Made by a program: the position numbers and the translations under genes
Notes under the pieces: model-generated
Databases searched by the model: none
What the model saw: the letters and a program-made list of their open reading frames with translations, nothing else
Told to the model about the DNA's origin: nothing
Assembly (NCBI GenBank): GCA_006384855.1
Contig: VCJN01001236.1
Location: forward strand, 78,747-142,746
Length of the DNA stretch: 64,000 nt
Reading direction: 5' to 3'
From: Tetraselmis striata
Taxonomy: Eukaryota; Chlorophyta; Chlorodendrophyceae; Chlorodendrales; Chlorodendraceae
Part shown: piece by piece, positions 34,611 to 47,379 of the stretch
Layout: each line of letters starts with the position of its first letter
Numbering within the stretch: position 1 is the first letter of the stretch

Positions 34611-36160
34611 TGCACTCGGAACAGTCTACTATTAATAAGAGCCCTGCACAACCAGCTGCTACAAACCAAACAGCACCGAATCTGAATGGCTCTATATTTT
34701 TTATCGCGATGCGCCAAACACAAATCACCATGCGCAGCGATAACGCTCCATTGCATCGCTTACTGGCGAATCCATAGAACTGCGTGCGTGCTTCTCGCAG
34801 CTCGCACTGGCAGATGCAGCAGATCTTTTTGTTGGAAGCGTGATTTCCCTTCCGAAAGCTATGCTGTTCTAGTCAAGGAAAGCAGGGCGACACTGACAAT
34901 CAAGGCGGGTTCCAATGGGTGATCACCCCATCTGCATGTTTTGACAATCCCGGCTATCCTTGGTCCTCATTGGGTTCGTGATCGTTTGCCGGCCTGGCTT
35001 GCCGGCTCCCCAGGCACGTTCTTTGGATTTTTATACTTCTAAATCTAGCACATTCTCTCATGATTGACCCGCCAGCATATTTGTGAACTTTACTTAGTAT
35101 ACATGCAGTTCCGTCTGTAGTGTAGTCATACGGATGTAACATTATCCATACCGGAAGTGGGCTTGGCCCTCGTGATACGTAGGCTGTCTTTCGTAATTTG
35201 CGACAGGTTGATTAAATATGCAACAGAAGATGAAACCACAGTCGAATTGCCGCAACGGGTTCCAACTAGACATCGTCTTGGCCGTAATAAAACACAGCAG
35301 TTTACAGGATGTCGGGGGGATGCTTTCTCATTGGTACTACTAATATGACACCCTTTTGATGACGAGTCAGCGTATATATGGGAGTCTACGACGGTACGAG
35401 GCACGCATGCATTTCGCTCATATGTTGATATGGATACTGATATGTTGGCCACGGTCGCGGATGGATGACCGACACATCGCAGTGCCATACGGCCAGTCTG
35501 CTGCATACGGCCATACGCTTGGTCGCCACGTTGTTACGACTACGCGTTACAGTTTTGTGGCGGATATCGACGCGTCGACCCATACCGACCTGAAATATGT
35601 TGGCCTGCCGGCTGGACTGTGGCGACGTACCGTCACGCGGGCTCGCTGTGTCTGCATATACACATCGGGTATGGTAAGTTGTCGTCGCTTCGTCGTGCGT
35701 ACATCTCAGGTTTCAAGACTGGTCTGTACTTGCTGACTGTGGCAGCGCTTCGCAAGTGTGCTGCGTCTGCGTGCACAGGCGACATCTTACACGTTTCCCC
35801 GGTCGCCGATCTTCCACCGCGCGACAGCAGCTGACAGCAGCTGGCGAGCTCGGGCACTATAATATATACCACAGCGCAGCAGGTAGTTGACCACTATAAA
35901 GTGCACCCACTTCGGCAGATCACCGATACTCCCCAAACGAAAGAACGCTACTTGACGCTGAAGTTCTAACCGGGCTTGTGAATGCGACGGCAGGAGGCCT
36001 AACAGCACAAGTTTCAAAATACAAATAGCCCACTTGGCCGAGGCGTGCCGTCCGACTTGCGGCGTTCCGGCCGATCAGCCGGAGCGGCGACCTCGTCGCA
36101 GCTAATTCGAAAAAGTCGTCCGAACCAGCTACTGCGGACATCCCACCTCTGTGGTGGCGC
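34611..36160. other. AT-richer spacer before the G8 gene
   Basis: About 1.5 kb with lower GC than its surroundings. No reading frame with recognisable content is seen on either strand. The promoter of the downstream gene should lie near its right end, but no clear TATA box is evident. Confidence 0.3.
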
Positions 36161-36261
36161 TGTGCGTCATGGCGGCAACTACTACGAGCACTACCATGCT
36201 GGTTCGGCACCGGGGGGCGTCTCAAGCTACAAGAATCCGTAAGCCGCGGAGCCAGCGCGCG

Positions 36262-39200
36262 GCTCGTCTTCCCGCTGCTTTTATCGCCACTAGGACTGCT
36301 CTTGACAATCGCGGTGTTGTTGGCGGCGAGCGGCGGCCTGTCAAAAGTATCGGCCCAGCCGACGACCGCTCTGGCGGGAACATCACAGCAGTCTGATGGC
36401 GGCCCTACCGTAGGACAAGCTTCCGGATCGTGCTGGGTGCCTTTTGCGCTGTTTCCAGAGCGGCGCTGTGCCGAGGTACGGCTCGAGGTCGAGTGCTCCG
36501 CGACAGAAGTTACAGACACCTGGGATGAGGAGTGCGCGGTGTGTCGCTCTGGCAATGGCCACCCCACCCGCGACATCTGCGAGGCCCGCCGCACCGGTGA
36601 CGACCCAGTCGATACCCGCGGCGGGGACAGCGCCGAGATGGCGGCTGCAGAGAAAAATGCTGAACTTGAGGAGTTTCGGATCAGTGTGCTGAATCGGAAC
36701 TACGCTGACACCGGGCTCGTCGGTGGCAGTCGCAATGATGAGCGGCCCGAAGAACCCCTCGCCACCAACGACACCGTCAATTTCACCGTAGGTGCTGCTG
36801 CTAGCAGCCGGACCTCGTCGTCGGCGCCGTCGCTGTGCAAAATGTCGATATCCGATCAGCTGAAGGCGCATTACGCAGCGCCGTTGTCGGGCCGCGACTG
36901 TCCGCACGCCATGCCTGGCCTCCTCCTGTGGCACGATGCAGTAGGCTGGAACGAAGCTGGCGGGCAGCCGCCGACAATGTGGGCCAATGTCGAGCTCCCC
37001 GAACGCACGAAAGTGCTGGTCACCGAGTGCTCTGTGCAACAGAACGGCGTCTTCACGAAGGTGGTCGTCCCCGCGTCTAGCCAGGTAAGCCGGCGGGGTA
37101 CACTGACGAGCCAGCTAGGTAAGTATGCACTACGTGCCATCATTGGGTCATTGTCGGTAGTGTGTCTGACGCAATACAAGTATGCTATGACTGTCAGAAG
37201 CTTTTTCGGCACTCAGCTTCAAAACGATTGCCATATTATTATCAGTGTGACGAACCATGCTGCTGTCTCTTCTGAGGCGTGCTTGGCTGTCTTGAATCTG
37301 CCTGCTGCACATTGCTGCAACACATATAGTGGAACTTAGATCATAAATGCACAGCGACATAGAGGTTGAGTCCGTGCTATTTCAACTTGGACGGTTCCAG
37401 AGTACTGTTTCTAGCTACACCAGTCAAAATGGGTGAAGCATCTGCGCATATCCCTGCAGGCCCGCACTCCCGCAGTGTGTGATTATATGTAGTGTGAAGC
37501 TCCTCGTATAGGTGTCAGGTACCATGTTATGGCCACGCACAGTGTACACAACAAGAACCGGTGCGTACCTTGTGATTGTCGTAGTATTCACCGTAACTGT
37601 AGGGGGGAGAAGGTACCAAAACCTTCTGTGCTCTTCTGTGCTCTTCTGTATAATACTTCCAAACTACACTTCCCATGTACATATAATAAGGTGCCTGTAC
37701 TAGAACTTGATCACATGTGCTAACGTAGCTGTTGTGATACTGGTTCGAACTATCCAACGCTCCTCTTGATGTATATTAATGATCAGTGCTTTTCTTGTTA
37801 CTACAATCCTTTTGGAACATGCTAAAGGTGATGTTATCAGCCATTGCGGGCTACGGTGTTTATGATGACATTTTGCTCCTTGGTGCAGCTCATATTTGCA
37901 GACGCGGATATCGCAATGGATGTTGGCGCCTTTCACGTGTATGGACGGATGGCTGCCGGCGGGCCGACCTGCCGCCTGCGCTCCCGGCTGTCACTTCAGT
38001 TCCATGAGCGCTGGTGGGAGGGGGCCTTCAACCAAGGCATCTTGGTGAAACCAACAGGGAAGCTGGACCTCCATGGCCGGCTCTTCACACCAACATGGAC
38101 CCGCCTAGCGACCAGCGCCAGGGCTTCCGACACCGCGCTTAATCTGAAGGAAGCTGTCAACTGGCAGCCTGGGCAGCAGCTCCTGATAACTACAACCATC
38201 TGGCGGGATGAGTGGCAGAATCAGAATGAGGTGGGGGCAGGGGCTTTCTACTGTCAATACCATGCTGCTGTTCGTGCCAATTTATGGTTGGCATCTGCTG
38301 GGCTGTATTAACTTATGCATATGATTGGCGGGCATCTTTGGTGGCAGGTACGGAAAATCAAGGCTGTGGAGCAGCAAGGCCGCCGCGTGATTCTCACAGA
38401 GGCGCTGCGCTGGCCTCATTATGGAGGTTCAGAGTATCAGGCAGAGGTTGGGCTGCTGTCCCGCAGCATCACCCTGTCCAGCCCTGCAGCATCAGAAGAG
38501 AAGCAGCGCGGCGGCCATGTTCACGTGGACGGCGGGCAGGCCCGCCTCCGTGGTGTTCTGGCCTTCCGCCTCGGCCAGCGCAACACCCTTGGCACCTACC
38601 CCTTCCACTTCCACCGGCTTGGCCCTGCCTACGACAGCTACATGCAAGACTGTGCTGTGTGGCGCTCCTTCTACCGCTGCTTTGTCATTCATGGGACCAG
38701 CCAAACCACCCTGTCGGACAACGTGGCTTTCGATGCCGCCGGGAGCTGCTTCTATCTGGAAGATGGTGTCGAGGAAGACAACATCCTGGACCACAACCTG
38801 GCTGCCTTTGTGCACGTCATCGGTGCACCTGCGGCGGGCGGCGGACAGGAGGGTTCCACACATCACGAGTCCCCAGGCTTGGCGCAGCCAGCCGATGCCG
38901 CGGCTGCAGGATTCTATCTTACCAACGCGTGGAACATCGTCACTCGGAACGCTGCATCGGGTGGCTGGACTGGCTTCAGCCTACCGCGCCTTGTATCGCC
39001 TGTTGGGTCTCACCGATGGGTTGCGGATTCGAAGGATATGTCGCCTGCGTCAAGGCCCACAAAACGGTTTGCTGGAAACAGCGCACACAGTAGTGGGTAC
39101 ATGTGGCAACGTGGCGCATGTTTCTATGCCGGGGGAGATCTGAGGCATGACAGCACTGGAAAGTTGGTATACTCCTCTGGCCGTGAAGAGCGTGATACAC

Positions 39201-39938
39201 GATTCCCTGACAAAGATGGGGGCGCGGAAGCGTGGATGGAATTCACAGACACCAAGGTTTGACTGTGGTTGCCAGCCTCAGACCGTACATAATCACATTA
39301 CTCGTCAGTGCTGAGATAATTGATGCAGATTCTTCTAAACTATAACCTGCTGATACAGTAATGCACAGTCGTATGGCAGAGGAGTGCATTTATTGATGCA
39401 AATGAATTGGATGGGAGCTAAGTTGCTTTGTGCTTCTGTGAAGGCAGTGCGGTTGTCATTCAACATACACTCTCATAAACTCGTCCTCTATGCTCCCCCA
39501 GATTGCTGACGTTATCCCGTCAATTCTGGCCCGCAGGTGTTTCTCTGCCAGCGTGGGCTGGCTCACTGGGGCAAGCGCGTCAAGGTGGATGGCTACAAGG
39601 CATATGACATCACTCGTGGTGCAACACTTTTCGGGGAGGCAATCCTCAACAACGCAGAAATTGTCGGCAGGTATGCTACTGTTCTTTGGCGATGATACGC
39701 AGAGCGGTCGTATTAGCTATTTAGCCTTGCCTGTGCTATATGCATAGACTATATGCATACAGCTTTGCCTACATGTATGAATATTGGGTCATATTCTACG
39801 CAGTGCATTTACAGCCACAACTAATATTGTTATTGCGTGCATACTCTGATGGGCGCAATACTCACAGGAGTGGTACATGCCGTAATGTATCACATTTTGT
39901 CCGGAAATTACTGCACATATATACAGCAGCGGTGAAGC

Positions 39939-39984
<46 letters not shown>

Positions 39985-39998
39985 ACTGTGTGTGTGTG

Positions 39999-40053
<55 letters not shown>

Positions 40054-43000
40054 CTGTCTGTGTGTGTGCCACATTTCCGCCAAACTGCATTCGCTCAGTC
40101 TACTAGTAGGATTAATCATTATATGATGTATTCTACTTTTGCGTGCCTAGTGCATGGTGCGCGCAGCAACAGCGGCGCCAAAGTGTATGTATTCAACATT
40201 TATACATGTTTCATCAGAATATATGCTAGCTAGTATTTACAGGGACTTAATATATAACGCTGCATTACAGCGTACGTACCAGGCAGATAGGCACGTAGAT
40301 GTCAAATCCACGCCCGTGATAAATTTGCATAGTATTCATATACGTTAAGAAAATAGAAATTTGTTCTGCCGACTTCTATGGAATTACTGAAGGTATTGAC
40401 GCGATTTATGCAAATACGCCGTTTACAACATCGTCCAGTCTTTATTTCAATTTTCCATATTCAGCCTTCCCGTTTTGCATATGGGCGGTTCGTATCGATT
40501 TCGATTCCTTGGGCAGTCTGTACGCATGAAAGGAATACCTATATATGATGACGATTACGTACGCTATGATGTGGGCTGTTATCGATCATATTGGAATAAG
40601 TATACATATACTACCCTACCGCCTAGTCCGTAGTATGTGCATGCTGGAGCCATGTCAAACAGTAACGTAAATATATTAAGCCAGCATGCAAGCCAGGGTC
40701 TTCATGCTGGCCAGCTGTATTATTGTAGAATAACGGGCAATGCGAGGATATAAAGAAGGTATATCTGGAATTAAGTACGCGAATACTATCACGCCACCCA
40801 CAGCCGTAGTATATAATGCTTTCTCTCATCCATATGTACTGCTGCACACTCATTAATGTACGCTCACATGACAACATTGCCATTTTATCACTATTTGCCA
40901 ATATTAAATATGCGATCGCAGTAATTTCGCATGCTCTCTCAGAAGTAGAAATATACGAAACAACACGCATGCTGTATTGTTTGTAGGGTGATGCCAAGCA
41001 ACGTGAAACTGTCATATTACCGCGCTGATTAATGAGTTGTATCAGCAGCGGGATTGGCACTGTCAATTGCGACATGCGATACGCGACAATGCCATATTTC
41101 CTAATTATCATTCTAGACTATAGATCAAATGCTAAAGTATGAACTATTTTGTTGTTTGTCAGCTTGCATCAAGTCGTCTCGCGCGCCAAGGAGCACTTCA
41201 TTGAAAGAATGCTTCTGCTGCTGACGCGTTGCTGTCATCATTAGTGATGTGATATGTTTTCGTGATGATCGCATAAAAAGTTGGAAGAAAATCCAAGCAA
41301 CTGCACTTATGCACTTATCTAACTGGACAATTGAGACTGGCGGAATGAAAAGCCATGCTGGTCGATACTGGCGAGATGGTACTTCGGCCTATCCAGACGA
41401 CCGGCAACATATATCAAGACAATACCGCTGGATGGGATTACGACCTTGAGCTTGCAATCAAACACAAGGATGATGTATTTGACTTTGTTACAAAAGCACT
41501 GCCAGTCGAAGAGGAGAGACACATAACTCTCTCTTTTTTTTGCCAGTATGTTGAGCGGTAAGAGAGCCAAGAAGCTTTTTCTCCTGACCGATGACAGATC
41601 AGGAGAGAACGGGAATCCGTGTTGGTCCGACTACTTATTAAGGTCATGCCAGCAGCGAGTCGGCAGATATGTATATATACACGCCGTAACTATGTCATAT
41701 ATAGAACGCAAAATATCTTAGATATCTGCCGACTCACTGCTGGCATGACCTTACAAAGTAGTCGGACCAAAAAAATATATATATACACGCCGTAACTATG
41801 TCATATATAGAACGCAAAATATCTTAGATATCTGCCGACTCACTGCTGGCATGACCTTACAAAGTAGTCGGACCAACACATATATATGTATATATATACA
41901 CGCCGTAACTATGTCATGTATAGAACGCAAAATATCTTACATATCTGCCGACTCGCTGCTGGCATGACCTTACAAAGTAGTCGGGCCAACACGGATTCCC
42001 GTTCTCTCCTGATCTGTCATCGGTGCGATGCGCTTTAGAGGCAGATGTCGCCTGAATTGTGAAGGAATACATTAATGCTGAATGTATTAAAATGTAGAAT
42101 TGAATGTGTAAAACCATGCTGAATTTGTGAATAATAATGATGTAGTTGCCGTATTCATAGTTGTCACCACCTACCAGCATTATATCACCACTGTAAATGT
42201 GTGCTTTCTGCCACAATATCCTGCTGATATATATCCTAAGATACACCGACCGCAGCTTTTTGTAATTATTGCCATCAATTGATGAACTACATGTAACATA
42301 ATAGTACTGACCGTTTTTGCAATGCTGTGCGTTTGCCGCCGCGTGCAGGAGTCAAAATACAGCTGCTCAATTTCCAGGAAACACCAGGGATCTGTATCAG
42401 ATTGCAGGATTCCAGTGGTATGACACTGACGTGAAGACAATCATTACCAATACTTTATTCAAGGCAAGTGATATCGCACTGTCCTGCGCTACTACCCTCA
42501 CATCAGTTTCGCGTATATGACTGGCATGATCGTCATCATTGTCTGACGGCGCTGCTACTACAGGGACAGGGCAGCAGCAGACAGCAATATCACAGATAGT
42601 ATGCCGTGCAGAGCACAAGACATGATATCGCATAATCAGCAATGACAACGCCAAACAACGCCACTGATATCTTACTGTGTTGGTAGACATGTTCATAGGA
42701 CATCAGGTTCGTATATACAGTATTGTGATGGCGGATTGTGCTCGGCAAGGGCCTATCCTGCTCATGCCCGGCCTTGGATGCATCCCAGTATACTTGCTGA
42801 ATGGGTGATGGCTGGTGCCCTCCAACTGCTTGCCGTTTGCAGGCCTACCCCGTAGTGCCGGGATCAGCCGGCGTGGTATGGTTTACCATGGTGCATTCAG
42901 ACCATTTCAAGCCGATGGGGCAATCAGCCTCCCTGGGAATCCGCTACGAGGATGTCGATGATGCTTTCCTCATTCTGCTTCCCCGTCTTGAGACTGGCTC

Positions 43001-46000
43001 GTCCCGCTTCTTCAACTGGGTGGATCATGACGGCTCCGCAACACGCAGTGGAAAGCCTACTATCATTGGTGGATGGCCTGCGTGGTGGAAGGTCCCCCCC
43101 CCCCCCCCCCCCCCACCTACCCACCGCTTTCCTGCCTGCTTTCCTCCAAGACATGTACATCTGCTGGTCTGTACACAAACAATGCGATTCCCTACTTGTA
43201 TCACACTTCTTCACTGACAGCGTGCAATTCCGCTTGCTTCTGCCCGCGACCTATATGTACTCGCACTTGCGGCAGTGATAAAGGGGTGCTCGCTTGCAGT
43301 AGAATCATGCGGCGGCTTAGCTGGAACTCTAATATGACACCTAAGTATGGCGCTCACGTTTGATCCGGATGCACATAGCTAACCTTGACGGTGTTCGGTG
43401 CTGTGCGGTGATGTAGACTGCCGATTCGGGCTGCCGTTGGAAGGGCGAGTGGGGTGTGTGGCTTTGCGACCACCAGCCCTGGCGCCAACCTGCCCGTCTG
43501 GATGTACGGATTCCGGGATTCACCTACACCACCGGAGGTGAGCTCACTAGCCCGTGCAGCTGCTGAGTAGACCAGCCGCCGTGCCATCAGATGTGGTCAT
43601 CACATGTGTGAGAATTGTTGCTAGCTGTGGGTATGCTGGCAGTATATCATGATGCTGACTTGCCCGGCTGCTTTCCTCACAGGAGCCTCATGGACAGCGC
43701 CACCAACTAGCGAAAACTACATTGGATGGGTTTCCCAATTTGGTCAAGATGGTCGGCGAGCCACAATTACCCGTAACGAGGTATGGAGCTATATAAGAAA
43801 CATGAGCATTGCCCATGCGGGTGACATGAGCTTGTTCAGATAGCAGTTGATAGCGCCTTATATTGACCATGGGATACAATGCAATGCATGATAGTTTCTA
43901 TACACATGCGATACTAACTCCCCGGGGTTGGCTTTTGCAGGGGATCACAGGCGTTATTGGCGACCTCGGCTGGTGGGTGTATCCCGTGTGCTTGACAACA
44001 TCCCTGAAAGCCTACTATTATATATACGCGTTCAATATCCGTCTAGCTGTCCACCTGTAGCTGGGAACGTATCAGCAGGAGTGTGCGATGATGCTGTGCC
44101 TGCCGGCGGCAGGTACATGCACATATGGAAGGGTGCGCCCAAGACGATGGAGATCTACGTGACTCAAGTGCCTGTCGGGACTGGCGGCCTGCTGCTGTCC
44201 ACCCGCTACCCAGCCGGAACCTCTTTCACCATCAAGCGAGTATTTCGCTGGTTCCCACAGCTCAACGCACAGCTCTGGCGCGCCAGTAGCGTGGCTGAGG
44301 TGCAGCGCGCGGATGGACAGGCCTACCACTTTGATGGGCGCTGGCTCACTCTCAAGGTGACCGATCCTGGGGACCCTGCTTCGAAGGCCCTGGAGTGGCT
44401 AGGCATCAGCATCCAGCATGCACGCTGGTACAACCTTCACTACAAGGCAAGTCCGGGCCCTGGCCGGATGCCATGCGGTAGACCATGCGGTAGAGCCACG
44501 CACCCTTGGCATTGCATGCATGGCGAACTGAAGTGCGACTGCTGCCCTGACTAGGTGGAGGCCAGCTGCGCGGCCAACGATGGCACCTTCTGCAGTGTTG
44601 CCACCCCGGCAGGGCGCCAGTCACCCCCAGTTGCGGCCGATTACGTGCTTTTCGAGGGCGAATCATGCGAGGACGTACCTGCTCCGGGCGCTTACACCTG
44701 CGCTCAACAGGCGCAGTGGGGGAAGTGCGACGAGGCGTGGATGTCCAGCTATTGCGCCAAGACCTGCGGCCGCTGCGACAGCAGCTGCACCAACATTGCG
44801 CCCGATAAGTATCCTAGGTGTGTCTCCCAGCAGGGGATAGTCATGATAACGAAATCGCTGGCGCAGGCTGACTAGCACGCAGTGCCAGTCTACGTCGGGT
44901 ATTACTAACGGCCGGACGCTGGATGCATGGGAGCGATTTCCACCGGTACTGACTCATGGATGAGATGGCCACAGGGGCGACATTTATTCTCTGTCCTACC
45001 CAGCTAGGATGGCCATTGCAGATTTACACTGTTGTTGTAGGTTACAGACAATGAGGGAGTATGTCAACATCACCCCAGGCATGTACGTATAGGGATTAAA
45101 GTTCTGAACGTGGCGGTGAGGCTGGCGGGCTGCATATGAGCAGCTGAGACACACCTGTGTCCCCGCTGGCATGGGTAACATGTCCCTGATGCAGGATGGC
45201 TGTAACATTGGCGGATTAAGAGCATTGGTTTACGGGTGAATTGCCGTGCGCGGCAGGTGCGATGAGCCGTCCATGCTGAGCCGCTGCGGGCACGGATGGA
45301 TCCAGGAAGGAGGCTTCTGCAAGCTGTCCTGTGGGCGCTGCTCGGTGGATGCCCTGCTGCCATGTGAAAACCGCCAGCCGGCGGGTGAGTGACCTCCTCA
45401 CTTCCGCATATCCCCCCCCCCCCCCCCCCCCCTTCCTTGGCGAGTCCCACTTCCCGCCCATCAGGTACACCATATCACCCATATGTTGTGCCATACCCAT
45501 TACCTTTGCACCTGGGTGCGTGCCCTCTTGCCTCGCAGGTGATACGACCTGCGCGGATGTCCTCCGGATGGGCAGCTGCGGTGCGTCATGGGTTCGCGAC
45601 AACAAGCTGTGCCAGGCAACCTGCGGTTCTTGCCCCTCCGGCGATGACTCGGACTCCAGCTGCCATGATATCTCTCCAAACAGTGAGAAACCCTCACAGC
45701 TTGATTGGCATCAGGCAGCTCCCCCATCCCTCCGGGCACCTCGGGCCATGCTGATCCCACATCCCCCCCCCCCCCCCATGTCTGTGTCGCAGGTGACAAC
45801 AGCTGCGCCGATTACCTGCGCTGGGGCGCTTGCTCCAAGGACTGGATGCGCAACGGGGAGTGGTGCCTCAAGTCCTGTGGGCGCTGCCCTGATGCCTCCA
45901 CCCGCAGCGGCGGCGCATTACCTCTGCCAAGCCCGCTCAGCCAGGCACCAAGTAACCCCCCCCCCCCCCCCCCCCTATTTGCGACAGCTTTCCAAACATA

Positions 46001-46390
46001 GCAGCATGCTCCCCGCTCACTTTGCGCTGCCTCACATTCACCTGTGCTTCCATTGTGGCAGGCCTCTACTGCGATGGCCCAGAGGCGGTCCCCATGAACG
46101 GCATGACGTGCGAGGAGGTGGCTGCCAACGGCCTCTGCGATGCTGGCTGGGTGTCGTACGGAGGGCTGTGTACGTCCGCATGTGCCACCAACTGCACCCT
46201 GGCGCCGGAGCCTCGCGACCCAGACACCGGCCTGCGCAGCGCCGGCCTGCTGCCGTGCTTCGACCGCCAGCCCTGGGGCGCCCTCTCCTGCTTTGAGCGC
46301 CGCTTCATTTACGGCCAGTGCGTCGACAACTGGATGCTGCAGGGCGGCTTCTGCGCCTTCACCTGCGGCTTCTGCGCTACCGACCCATGA
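36262..46390 (+). CDS. G8-domain / beta-helix protein with six C-terminal ShKT-like modules
   Basis: Exons: ~36262-37084, 37889-38230, 38348-39256, 39537-39670, 42349-42463, 42843-43091, 43417-43537, 43683-43772, 43941-44446, 44555-44817, 45257-45384, 45539-45682, 45793-45951, 46062-46390; every join keeps phase. The reading frame before 36302 is hydrophobic (LLLSPLGLLLTIAVLLAAS), like a signal peptide or anchor, but has no in-frame ATG. The start therefore needs another exon or a corrected base; ATG 36169 with a GTAAGC donor at 36227 is one option. Exons 1-2 carry a G8-like domain (LLWHDAVGW, LIFADADIAM). Exon 3 resembles the CEMIP/TMEM2/fibrocystin-L beta-helix (TYPFHFHRLG; CFYLEDGVEEDN). 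Later exons add a CEMIP-like Cys region (WGVWLCDHQPW). The last five exons make six ~38-residue six-Cys ShKT-like modules (CAKTCGRC, CKLSCGRC, CQATCGSC, CLKSCGRC). Probably extracellular or cell-wall facing, binding or trimming glycans by analogy. Two introns use GC donors. Confidence 0.75.
39941..40060. repeat. (TG)n microsatellite
   Basis: About 120 bp of TG repeats with a few TGAC interruptions, inside the 2.7-kb intron of the G8 gene. Confidence 0.95.
40061..41586. other. AT-rich insert within the G8-gene intron
   Basis: Composition is clearly more AT-rich than the exons on either side. A 68-codon frame at 41355-41561 (GWDYDLELAIKHKDDVFDFV) reads like protein and runs almost to the terminal-inverted-repeat element, but I cannot place it. 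It may be a fragment of an unrecognised transposon. No splice signals tie it to the host gene. Confidence 0.3.
41587..42024. mobile_element. Non-autonomous element with ~83-bp terminal inverted repeats (MITE-like)
   Basis: The left end ACCGATGACAGATCAGGAGA and the right end TCTCCTGATCTGTCATCGGT are exact inverses. The arms stay near-identical for about 83 bp, to CGAGTCGGCAGATAT. The core holds three tandem copies (from 41681, 41787 and 41900) of a ~110-bp unit starting ACGCCGTAACTATGTCAT, each ending in a copy of the right arm. No coding capacity and no clear target-site duplication. It lies in an intron of the G8 gene. Confidence 0.85.
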
Positions 46391-46813
46391 GCCAGGACGG
46401 CCTCCAGCACCTGAGAACTCCTTCCTACCCAATGCACTCAATGTTTCATGTCCCTAATGTACATACATATGACACCTGTGTGAATGCGGACCGACTGTTA
46501 ACTTGAGAGAGGGCTACCTGCGCGCTGTCGCGCCGCCTGCTGCGCCAGCCTGCTGGCAAAGCACTGGCCCTGGCCGCCGCTCTGACCTGTGTAAATACCC
46601 CACTGCTACTGCCAATGCCTCTGATACCCTTGCACAGCTAGTCAGCTGACCTTTGAAAAACCCTGCTCACGGCTCTGGAAGATGGCATCCCTGAGGATAA
46701 CATGAAGGCTGCTGAGGCGCGGGCCTTACAACGTGCGCGGCACAAAAATCTCGGAATGGGCCAGTCCGGAAAAGGGGAAGTGAGGTGGGGGGGGGGGGGG
46801 GGGGGGGGGTAGC
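46391..46813. other. Convergent 3' region between the G8 gene and the 80-aa protein gene
   Basis: TGTAA at 46590-46594 (+) suits the G8 gene, and TTACA at 46726-46730 (TGTAA on the minus strand) suits the small membrane protein gene. A 24-nt G-run occupies 46787-46809. No gene is present. Confidence 0.5.
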
Positions 46814-47379
46814 CTAGGTCGCGTCCATATCCTCCGGGGTGGCGGCCCGAAGGTTCGAGAGCTTGACACCGGGGGGCAGCCCCTCCGGCTTGCGGCTGGC
46901 CACCCAGAAGATAATCATGAAGACGACGAGAAACACCACGCCCACTGTGGGTAGCACCTATCGCCAGAGGCAGGAGTCGCGAAGAGGCTCAGCAAGTCTC
47001 GTCGGGGGGGGAAGGGGGGGGGGGGAGGGTGCAGACAGATCCCGAGCGAGATGGAAACGGGGAGCGGGGAGCGTGCACGGAAGCCGGGGGCGGGGGGGGG
47101 GGGGGGGGGGGGGGGGGGTTGATGGCGGACTCACCCAGACCGCCGACTCGTGAATCTCCTTATACGACTCCTTCCGGGCGCGGGCCTGCGACCGTGTCTC
47201 CTTCTTTTCCTTGCCTGCGAGCGGCAGCAGGCACTTGCAGTCAGCGACACGCGCGTATCTCAGCTAGCCGCGGCAGTAACCCTCGTTTTGACCGACGCCT
47301 GATACGCCGCGTGGCTGCCGACACACACGCAAACCGCCTCGCGGTTGGCGGCGCACTCACCAGCCGGTTTCCTTGCCAT
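46814..47379 (-). CDS. 80-aa single-span membrane protein, three exons, unknown
   Basis: Exons: 47379-47361 (MARKPAG), 47214-47135 (KEKKETRSQARARKESYKE...), 46957-46814 (to TAG). All joins are GT-AG and in frame. The first ~33 residues are strongly basic. One hydrophobic span follows (VGVVFLVVFMIIFWVAS), then a 29-residue hydrophilic tail ending PEDMDAT. The layout suggests a small ER or organelle membrane protein, perhaps N-in. Intron 2 carries sense poly-C. I do not recognise the family; RAMP4-like and other small ER proteins were considered but motifs do not match. Confidence 0.7.

Noticed and set aside
41355..41561. An exon of the G8 gene
   Set aside because: It has no matching acceptor and donor in phase with exons 39537-39670 and 42349-42463, which join each other perfectly.
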